Below are positions 55,441 to 64,000 of a stretch of DNA of 64,000 nt, in pieces. Every line of letters starts with the position of its first letter. Position 1 is the stretch's first letter. Source of the DNA: Mermis nigrescens (taxonomy: Eukaryota > Nematoda > Enoplea > Mermithida > Mermithidae); assembly GCA_036768485.1 (NCBI GenBank), contig JAVLUZ010000341.1, positions 2,625,468 through 2,689,467 of the forward strand. The letters run 5' to 3'. The notes beneath the pieces were generated by a model, which saw only the letters and a program-made list of their open reading frames with translations, did not search any database and was not told where the DNA came from. The position numbers and the translations under genes are program-made.

Positions 55441-55868
55441 AGACATGCACAGTGTAGTAATCCTAGGGGACTGAAATTATAAAGTGCCTTTTTGGACCCA
55501 AAAAATGGTAGGTACGCGTTAAAAACATCGTTTGTAGGCGTTTCCGACGATGCTCTATCTTTCTAGAGCATAAAAACATTTTTAAAAAATCGAATAAAAT
55601 CAAAAAAGTCGAACAAATCGAACAAAATATAGTCAAAACATGAGTATGATGGCGCGAAGCGCAGAAAAATCGACACTTTTGAGCAAATAGATGCTATAAA
55701 CGCTTAGAAAAGCACCTTTTCTACAAATTTTTAGAGAATTTTTAGGAACTTTCGAAAAATCGCAAATTCTGGGGGTGAAAAAATTTCTAAGGGAGGTGAA
55801 AAAATTTCTGGGGGGATTTTTCTGGGGGTGAAAACTCTCCCCAAACCTCCCCTTCCCCCATAACATTA
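55441..55868 (+). repeat. CAGACATGCACAG-family copy (family 4)
   Basis: It starts CCAGACATGCACAGTGTAG and has AAAGTGCCTTTTTGGACCC, CGATGCTCTATCTTTCTAGAG, GGCGCGAAGCGC and a terminal GGGGGTGAAAACTC block. A GTGATCGACCGGGTACCCGGG repeat follows at 55931. Nothing else was recognised to 56838. Confidence 0.55.
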
Positions 55869-57006
55869 TGTACGCTCTCTTCTGATATACTCAAAGTAAT
55901 TAGGTACAAAAAGGCAAAAAACATAAGCAGTGATCGACCGGGTACCCGGGCCCGGCTGAAAAGGCCTAAAACTTTATAAGTTCATATGTCCGAATGGTAC
56001 CATCACATTAGGAACAGTTGTCTCTGAAAATAGATTAAAACTGCTAGTCCGGACTGTTTTGTGCCTTCCTGTACACATCTGCTCATCGCCAAATCTCCTT
56101 AGGTCTATACGTCGACTGCGCATTTACCTTCTTTTTATTTCAACAGATCGATTTTTATGCGTTATTTCCCATAATTTACTGCAGTGCAGTCCAGCTAAGA
56201 GAATGATATTTATTAAATAAATGTTAATACTGTGCAGCATGAATAGTGATCGACCATTGTAGCATATGCAATAAGTGGTCTGGTGGCATTGCAATACTAA
56301 TGACCAAAAAATTTTCATTCAGTCCTGAAACTGCAGCAGGACTCAGCTGAAATTTTCAATTTATTATGATTTGTTGAGATTTATGTCACAAGCAATTACA
56401 AACTAAAATTAGTTTTGGGCATCTTCTATGATCCACTTTTGTAACTAGTCATATTCTCACTTTTCTTGCCCTCAAAGATATATTGCACGTTCATGAAAGA
56501 ACTCTGCTGACCACGGGCGTCAGAGAGTCATTCTTTAGAATTCCAAGTCAAAACTATGGAAAGCAGCAGTAATCAGCTGATTTAATGAGTGCTAAATTTG
56601 TATGTTGAATTTTTTATGAAATTGAATGTAAAAGCAGCGCCTGAAAATTAGTAAGGTCCAGGCAAAGAATGCTAGAATAAGTAAAATTAGGCTGCTAGAT
56701 TTTTTCGACCATGCACTGCACACAGAATGAAACAAATGACCTATGTAGCTGAGAAACGAGGCACAAAGCGCCCAAAAAAGTTTTTTAACCACTTTAATGC
56801 GCTGTGGAATCCGAAACTGCTTGTTGACTTAACTTGACTTAAACACCATAAGCTTCAATGACGTTGGTAGGGCAACGACCGTTGAGCTGTGGCGGCCAAA
56901 GGCAGTGTATCACGGATTACAGCACGCCATTGATCGCGGTTCAAGGCTGCTTGTTGGGCATCAATGATTGAGAAGTGGAGCGGCTGAACATCTTGTGCCA
57001 CTTGTG

Positions 57007-58842
57007 TCAACCATGTTTTCTTAGGGGCGTCTCGAGAGATTTTCCACCCGTGGGCCGCTTGGAGTTAATTAACTGATAGGGTAGTCGGGTGTTGTTCATG
57101 CGGCAGACATGTCCAAACCACCTGAGCCGCTGTCGCTTTAAGTAGAGTTCGATACTGGTTTGGTTTTTACATACTTGCAGCACAGTTTCATTCTCCCATC
57201 GGTCTCGTAGATTTATGTGCAAAATGCTGCGAAGACATCGAAGTTGAAAACGTTCTAATATGTGCATATCGCTTTTAAGCAGAGTCCACGACTCAGAGCC
57301 GTACATCAAAATTGTCCGGATGGAAGCATTAAAAATTCTCATTTTTGTTGTGATGGTAACGTCTTTTTGGTTCCACAAACACTTCTTTAGTGAAGTGAAT
57401 GCTGACATGGCATTCCCAATGCGGTTTTTGATGTCGCTAGTTGCTACTATTCGTCCACTATCGATAACCGATCCCAAATATTCAAATGCATCCACCCTTT
57501 CGATTGGTTTGCCATCAAGTTGTAATATGGCTGGTTGTGTGCCCGTGAGAATAAATTTAGTTTTTTCGCTGTTTATTGTCAGGCCGAGTTTGTTGGTATT
57601 CACTTGTAACGCATTCAAGGTATTTTGTGCGGCTTGAGCTGTTTCGGCAAAAAATACAATGTCGTCAGCGTATACTAAATCAGTGAGAGACAAATTAGCT
57701 CCGACTTGTACACCTGGCATGTCGTCGAAAGTTTTCTGAGAATCCAGTCCATAGTCACGTTGAACAACATAGGCGAAATAATGCATCCCTGTTTAACGCC
57801 AGTGGTAATTGAGAATGGTGAGGACACATTTCCCAAATATTTTGCCCTGCTCATTCCACCGTCGTAGAAGGCCTTGAGAATACTAAGTGTGGCATGCGGG
57901 ATTGATTCATTTTTGAGGGCGCACCATAAGGACGAATGGTCTATGCTATCGAATGCGCATGCAAAATCCACAAATACCAAGAATGTGTCCTTTTTACAGC
58001 GTAGACGCGGTTCGGTTAGTTGCCTAAGTGTGAATATTTGGTCGGTGCAACCTCTTCCAGGCCTGGAAACCAGCCTGCTCTTCCCTGCAGTTAGTTTCTC
58101 TAACACTGAGTAGTCTGGATCGGATTATAGAGGTCAGAAGTTTTCCAGATGTTGCTAACAGGCTTATTCCTCTATAGTTTTTGCAGGTAGCTGTGGTCTC
58201 CCTTTTTGTGAATTGGTACGATAATTGAGTCCTTAAAGTCTTGAGGCACTGTGCCTTTGTTCCAGATAGTCGAGTATACGCCTTTTAGTTGTTTGACTAT
58301 TGCCTCTCCTCCAGCTTTTAAAGCTTCAGCAGGGATGTTGTCCACACCTGGTGCCTTCCGGTTCTTGAGTCTTTTTATTGATATTCTGATTTTCCTCCTT
58401 CAGTTGGAGGATGATCATTAATTGTGCTTGAAAATTTCAGATCCACGTTCTCCATCAGCCTTTTGTCTAGGCTTGTGGGGTGTGGGCGGTTAAGCAATTG
58501 GCTAAAATGTTCTTTCCATCTATCTAGTTTACCCGTTAGTGATTTGATGGGGTTGCCATGGTGATCTTTGAGGTTTGAACTCGTTGCTTTAAACTTTCCA
58601 TTACAACTTCGCAGGATGCTGTAAAGTAAGCGCGAATCATGGTTCTTGCTGGCTATTTCCATTTCTTGGGCTTTCACATTCCACCAAGCGTCCTTATCCG
58701 TCTTAAGCTGCCGTTTAATTTGTCTATTGAGGAAAAGGTACAGCTTGTGATTAATATTCTTGATTTTTGCGCGTTCTTCAACTAGTTTTAGGGTATCATC
58801 TGAGATCCAAGGTTTTATTTTTCGTCGTTTTTTTGGGGACAA
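57007..58842 (-). pseudogene. RTE reverse transcriptase, frameshifted
   Basis: There are three open pieces. 58842-58375 is the N-terminal linker (KKRRKIKPWISDDTLKLVEE). 58106-57675 holds the palm motifs FVDFACAFDSIDHSSLW and GVKQGCIISPMLFN. 57786-57007 holds the catalytic LVYADDIVFFAE (YADD), followed by the thumb and a C-terminal RWFGHVCRM motif. At least two frameshifts and a degenerate stretch between 58107 and 58374 inactivate it. Confidence 0.8.
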
Positions 58843-59147
58843 ATTTCATTAAGTGAGTAGATAATGGCGTTTTTTGTTGAGTTCCAGTTTTCATCAACAT
58901 TGTTGGCTAACAGTGGGGAAAATTTATTTTGTAAAAAGTTGAAATTTGGCCTGACTGTTGGGGTCGGATAAGTGCGAGTAATCGAGGGTAGCTGTGGGGC
59001 GAATATTGTTGTGCGCCTTCAGATGCAATCGGAATTTGGCCCTGACCAGGTGGTGATCTGATCCGATCGAAGCTCCCGCGCATTGCCCGAACAACATGGA
59101 TAGCACTGTGGAACCGCTTATGCACCAGGAAGTAGTCAAGCATACTT

Positions 59148-59795
59148 TTATCTCTTCCTGTTATTCGAAAACCAGGTGTGCCTGTGATTGATAGGGTGTT
59201 GAAACCACGTGTTGCACACTACCATTCTATTGAAGTTTGCAAATGATAGTAGGCGCAGACCGTTGTCATTGAGGCTGCCGCATCCAAAGGGGCCAAGAGT
59301 TTTCTCCCATCCAAGACGATTTACGCCGGTTTGCGCATTCAGGTCCCCACAAAGAATAATTAAATTATTTCCATCTTGAAATGAATCCAATGTCTGTTGT
59401 AGATTTTCATAAAACAAGTCCTTATCAACGTCGTCGCTCATTTCCGTTGGGGCATAAACTCCAATCAAGACAGTCGGAATAGTGCCAGCAAATTCTAAGG
59501 TTGCGATTTGATCCGAAATAGGTTGGAAACAGGTAACATATTTCTTCAGACTAGATTTTAACATAAAAGCTACGCCTCGATTAAAGCTTTCGCCGCCGGA
59601 ATAATAAAGGTTAAAGCTATTTGAATGGCTAGAGGTAAAAACAGTACATTCCCCTTGACTAGGGAGTCTGGCTTCGGTAATAGTAGCTAAATCAATATCA
59701 AATTTGTTGAGTTCGTCGGCCAGTAAATCCATTTTACCAGTTTGGCTACCTGAACGTATATTCCAGGTGGCAATGTTCATAATTTTTCTTTGCAT
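59148..59795 (-). pseudogene. RTE endonuclease domain
   Basis: 215 codons starting MQRKIMNIATWNIRSGSQTG. It has the endonuclease motifs TWNIRS, TEARLPS (catalytic Glu), GVYAPTE, CGDLNAQTG (Asp/Asn) and HTWFSN near the end. These are typical of the EEP-type nuclease of RTE elements that nicks target DNA. The C-terminal end continues in another frame (59143-58907) with the DYFLVHKRF-type stretch, so the open frame is broken. Confidence 0.75.
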
Positions 59796-59970
59796 TGAAA
59801 ATTTTGTTCACTGCTGCTGGTAGTTTATTTTTCGAAGGGAGCCCAGATACCCCCAATGCATCGGTTCGGCCGTGTGCGCTAGTTGTTGTTGCGTTATCCA
59901 TTTGTTGTACTGCCATTGGGTTCTCAGCTCATTTCATGGTTCCGTCGCCACGGGAACCAACACTCCCCAT

Positions 59971-60041
59971 TTATCCGGGCTTGTGACCGGCTACGGTTTC
60001 CCATAGGCTGGGAAACCGTAGCCAGTCACAAGCCCGGATAA
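59971..60041. repeat. 33-bp inverted repeat at the 5' end of the RTE copy
   Basis: TTATCCGGGCTTGTGACCGG...CCCA at 59971-60003 recurs inverted at 60009-60041 with one mismatch and a TAGGC spacer. A short direct duplication, TTGTTGCGTCAAAATAAT, follows at 60047-60082. Confidence 0.8.
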
Positions 60042-60499
60042 AATTTGTTGCGTCAAAATAATTTTTTGTTGCGTCAAAATAATGCTTAAGAAATATGAAT
60101 TTAATTCATGAATGCACTTAAAAAAATAATGCGTAAGAATTTTATTTATTCTTCAAGCTGTAGTCAAGGTCATGGATGGTGAGGAATGGTTGGGATCGTT
60201 AGCATCGATCGATCACTTGACAAGCTTAAATAAATTTTAAAAATATATACATAACGGCAAACTCTTCTAAAATAAAACAGTATCTTTATGATAATATCTT
60301 GTTGTCATAGCTTATCTTGTATCTTTAACTTATATTTAATTTAAAATCTTGTATGTATTTTTGTCTCGCTATATATATATCTATGAAAACTTAATAAATA
60401 TATTATTCATTGATGTATATACTGATTAGACTGTACATATATAAACATATAAACGATAAACCTTAGTGTATACCTATATAATGTACATATTCTTAAAAA

Positions 60500-61260
60500 C
60501 AAAAATAAAAACACTTTTCAATCTATAACAAAAATCTTACAATTACGCAGGTATTGACATTTGAACAAAATGAATAAGATGAAAGCTTGTATAGAGCAAT
60601 GAGGTTAAAAAAATAACTCGTGCAGCTTTATAATACAATTTAAGAAAACAGCTTGACTGGCTTTAGAAAAACGCGCAACAAAAACGAGATTATTTTAGAA
60701 ATTAAAATGAAAATTTCAAAGAAAAAATGGCTCGGTCTCATCTTGAAACTCACAAAATAGAAATTTTCAAACTATAGTAGAAATCTAATAAGTTTCGCAG
60801 GTATATCAGGAATACAAACAAAGGCTGAATTAAGCGATAAGGTTAAAAAATGATACGCGCGGCTTTAGAATACAGTAATTTTCTTTTTTTCTAAAAAGTG
60901 AATGGCTTTGAAAAAAGTGCAAGAAAGATGACCCTTTTATTCTTTACGCAGATTATTTAAAAAAATCAAAATGAACAATCTAGAGAAAAAACGCTTCCAT
61001 CTTCTCATAGAAAAATTATGAAAAAATTTTTTCAATCTTCATAAAAATCTGGCACAATTGCGCAGGTATTGACATTTGAACAATAGGAATACAAAGAAAG
61101 GCTGTATGAAGCAATCAGGTTAAAAAATGACACATGCAGCTCTAGAATACAGTAACTGTCTTCAAAAAAGATTTAAATAGCGTTCAAAAAATTTGAAAAA
61201 ATGCAGATTAATTTAGAGATTGAAAAATTTAGATAAAAGGCTTTATATCCTCTTAAACAA
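60500..61260. repeat. three diverged ~245-bp tandem units
   Basis: Blocks ACGCAGGTATTGACATTTGAAC and GAGGTTAAAAAA...GCAGCT recur near 60545, 60795 and 61045, with a GGCTTTGAAAA-type segment in each. A+T-rich, no coding content. Confidence 0.6.
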
Positions 61261-61489
61261 ACGTGAACACTGGGGAGGTATGGGTGTATCTCCCTACCAC
61301 AACTTTTGGAAGGCATACAACCCTCAGGCCGTTTTAGGACCAAATCTGTTGCTCAGACCAAAAAAAGCGTTAAGTGACGTCTAGGAGTATAGTTTCAGAT
61401 ACATGTACCGATTTTTCGAGCAATATCCTGTCCAATTAATTCTCCCAGACAATTTTCTTCCATTATTTTGTGTACTTTTGATGTTGCAG

Positions 61490-61590
61490 GTAGAGATCGG
61501 ACGAGGATCCTTTTTTCCCTCGGCCGAGGCCGAGGCCGAGGGAACTTTGAAATCCTTGCCTCGGCCGAGGCCGAGGACCGAGGATTTGTA
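61490..61590. repeat. CGGCCGAGGC-word palindromic repeat
   Basis: CCTCGGCCGAGGCCGAGG occurs twice in near-inverted arrangement around AACTTTGAAATCCTTG. It resembles the iterated terminal words of the hAT-like elements here but has no defined ends. Confidence 0.5.
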
Positions 61591-61799
61591 ATAGATATAA
61601 TATGAGTATATGAGTGCAAACAATATAGGACATATATGCTCCATGTGATGTGGGTATAGTAGCAATAGGATTGATTAGCGTAATATAGTTCAAAGCTAAC
61701 AAGCTATTATTCAAATTTTATTCAAAGGTAGGTATGCAAATGACAAGCACAGTAGTGACAAATTGCTAATCGTCTATATCATTCAGCTCGTTTTCGCTA

Positions 61800-63150
61800 T
61801 CACTATTTTGTGTATTCTGCATATCTTTATAATGGCAGAAATTGCATTTCAAAAAGAAAAATGTCAATTTTTTGGCAGTTTGCGCCGTTTTAAGATGATT
61901 CTTAGTGATTTTTGCCCTTAGAGATCCAAAAATTAGCTACAATACTCTACCAAAAGTTGAACAACTCTGTTTTTACCCCACTGAAATCGCTACTGTACCA
62001 TATTACAGTACCCAAAAACTTGTGTGTACAAAATGTACAAAGATTTTTGGGAAGACAAAAACTGTAAAAAGGTGTGAAATTCCCAACAATTTTCGACGCT
62101 TCGCGCCGAAATGAGTAATTGTTTGTCTGTATCTTAAAAATGGCAGAATTTGCATTTAGAATGGAAAAATGTCAAATTTTTTCGGACTTCGCGCCATTTG
62201 GAGACAATTTATAATAATTTCTGGCGTCAGAAACAGTGTTTTATTTGTACAAGGTCCGTTTGTACATGTACAAAGATGGTCCCCAAAAGTCTTTGTACAT
62301 TTTGTACGCGCAAATTTTCGCGTATTATGATATAGTACAATAGCGATTTTAGTGTGGTCAAACAGGGTTTTCGATCTTTGGTAGTGTATTTTGCTAATTT
62401 CTGGGTTTCTGACGCCAAAAACTACTAAAAATTGTCCCAAAACGACGCGAAGCGCCGAAAAATTTGACATTTTTCCATTCTAATTGCAAATTCTGCTATT
62501 TTAAAGATATATAGGACAAACAATTACTCATTTCGGCGCGAAGCGCCAAATTTTTTGGAATTTTACACCTTTTTACAGTATGTCTTCCAAAAAAGTTGTA
62601 CATTTTGTACACACAAGTTTTTGGGTGCTATAATATGGTACAGTAGCGACTTAAGTGTGGTAAAACCGGAGTTGCTCGACTTTTGGTAGTGTATTTTAGC
62701 TAATTTCTGGGTCTTTAAGGGCAAAAATCACTGAGAATCGTATTAAAACGGGGCTTAGCGCCGAAAAATTTGACATTTTCCATTTTGAAATGTAATTTCT
62801 GCCATTATAAAGATATATAGAACACATAATTACCCATTTCGGCGGGAAGCGCCGAAAATTTTCGCGAATTTCAGACCTTCTTTGCAATTTTTGTCTTCCC
62901 AAAACTCTTTGTACATGTACAAAGACAGTCCCGAAAAGTCTTTGTACATCGGGAAAAATCTTTTCTGAGCACAAAAAACACTGGTCAGAAATCCAGAAAT
63001 TAGCTAAAATACACTACCAAAGATCGAAAACACTGTTTTACCACACTAAAATTGCTACTGTACTATTATAGTAGACTAAAATTTGCACGTACAAAATGTA
63101 CAAAGACTTTTGGGGACCATCTTTGTACATGTACAAACGGACCTTGTACC
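61800..63150 (-). mobile_element. older family 1 element split by a younger copy
   Basis: Family 1 sequence in minus orientation runs 61800-62225 and resumes at 62992, ending near GTACAAACGGACCTTGTACC at 63147. The outer left end is truncated. Confidence 0.65.
62234..62983 (+). mobile_element. family 1 hAT-like element, perfect duplication
   Basis: It starts CAGTGTTTTATTTGTACAAGG and ends CACAAAAAACACTG. GTCAGAAA flanks both sides (62226-62233 and 62984-62991). It is inserted in an older copy of the same family. Confidence 0.88.
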
Positions 63151-63240
63151 AAAAAACTTCTTTGTATTGAATTTACTTTTGCGATCATGTCAATAACGAC
63201 ACATTGCCTTTTTAAACTATTTGTTACGATCAGGTGGAGG

Positions 63241-63998
63241 CAGTGTTTTTTTTTGTACAAGGTCCGTTTGTACATGTACAAAGATGGTCCCCAAAAGTCT
63301 TTGTACATTTTGTACATGCAAATTTTTGTGTACTATACTATAGTACAGTAGCGATTTTAGAGTGGTTAAACAGGGTTTTCGATCTTTGGTAGTGTATTAT
63401 AGCTAATTTCTGGGTTTCTGACGCCAAAAAATACTAAAAATTATCTGAAAACGGCGCGAAGCGCCGAAAAATGTTGACATTTTTCCATTCTAAATGCAAA
63501 TTCTGCCATTTTAAAGATATATAGGACAAATAATTTATCAGTTCGGAGCGAAGCGCCGAAAATTGTGGGAATTTTACATCTTTTTACAGTTTTTGTCTTC
63601 CTAAAAATCTTTGTAAATTTTGTACACACAAAATTTTTGGGCACTATAATATGGTATAGCAGCGACTTTAGTGTGGTAAAAACAGAGTTCTCCAACTTTT
63701 CATAGTGTGTTTTAGCTAATTTCTGGGTCTCTAAGGGTAAAAATCACTAAGAATCGTCTTAAAACGGCGCGAAGCGCCGAAAAATTTGACATTTTTACTT
63801 TTGAAATGCAATTTCTGCCATTATAAAGATATATAGAACACACAATCACTCATTTCGGCGCGAAGCGCCGAAATTTTCCCGAATTTTAGACCTTTTTTGC
63901 AATTTTTGTCTTCCCAAAAATCTTTGTACATGTACAAAGACGGTCCCGAAAAGTCTTTGTACATCGGGAAAATCTTTGCCGAGTACAAAAAAACCGTG
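63241..63998 (+). mobile_element. family 1 hAT-like element at the window edge
   Basis: It starts at CAGTG plus a T run and GTACAAGGTCC and ends with an A run and CCGTG at 63998. The left flank is GGTGGAGG. Only GG of the right flank is inside the window, consistent with a duplication. It is very similar to 37308-38070. Confidence 0.8.
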
Positions 63999-64000
63999 GG

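Larger units (their letters stand above)
56840..59995 (-). mobile_element. RTE-like non-LTR retrotransposon, degenerate
   Basis: On the minus strand, an apurinic-type endonuclease region is followed by reverse transcriptase, with frameshifts between. The 5' end near 59995 runs into an inverted repeat (59971-60041). The 3' region ends near 56840 without a clear poly-A or microsatellite tail. Single degenerate copy, no target duplication found. Confidence 0.75.

Noticed and set aside
57260..57637. Plus-strand 125-residue frame
   Set aside because: It is antisense to the reverse transcriptase (YADD region) of the RTE element.

Overview
The window is nuclear DNA of an invertebrate animal, most likely an arthropod. 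It is A+T-rich and intron-rich, with GT-AG introns of kilobases, diverged DNA transposons everywhere, one RTE-type retrotransposon and a tRNA-derived SINE. There is no bacterial operon, rRNA gene or CRISPR array. Two host genes lie on the minus strand. The left one (about 1-19.2 kb) is CTF18/CHTF18, the large subunit of an alternative clamp loader. Six 5' exons (19239 to 8454) splice in phase and carry the start codon, the pre-AAA region, the P-loop and the DEID box. Further exons at 4080-4336 and 983-1094 carry later conserved regions, but the exon or exons between them were not found. The second gene (52.6 to 23.8 kb) is unrecognised. Six exons with canonical splice sites join in phase to a stop codon at 23827.

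The exciting part is 35674-45607, inside the 17.5-kb intron between the second and third recognised exons of that gene. This 9.9-kb element has inverted terminal repeats of about 350 bp starting AGTAGT and a 6-bp target duplication (GTTGGG/GCTGGG), the signature of Polinton/Maverick (adintovirus-like) proviruses. It encodes a Polinton-type morphogenesis set on the minus strand: packaging ATPase, adenovirus pX-like protein, a conserved protein of unknown function, a pVI-like protein, double jelly-roll major capsid protein, adenovirus-type protease, penton/minor capsid protein, and a small secreted/membrane protein. I see no DNA polymerase B and no integrase. Divergently from the ATPase, an intact 167-codon gene encodes a TATA-binding-protein (TBP) fold. 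Seven of the nine recognised genes have a TATAAATA-type box (five exact, two one-base variants) 30-45 nt upstream of the ATG. I read this as a capsid-encoding, polymerase-less, satellite-like provirus with its own TBP and a uniform TATA promoter.

The provirus is old. Capsid, pVI, unknown-protein, protease and pX genes carry stops, frameshifts or insertions, while ATPase, TBP, penton and the membrane-protein gene are open. It sits inside a hAT-like repeat that itself sits in another copy of the same repeat, and three later transposons landed in it.

The rest is mobile DNA: at least three hAT-like non-autonomous families with 8-bp target duplications (several perfect), hAT-like elements with iterated GC-rich terminal words (CCGATT, GGACCC, AACCCG), Tc1/mariner-like elements with TA duplications, a fold-back element, G-tract repeats, and two short families ending in ACATGTAA or CAGACATGCACAG. 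A short palindrome, GGCGCGAAGCGCC, recurs dozens of times inside several otherwise different families. The window ends exactly at a copy of the commonest hAT-like family.
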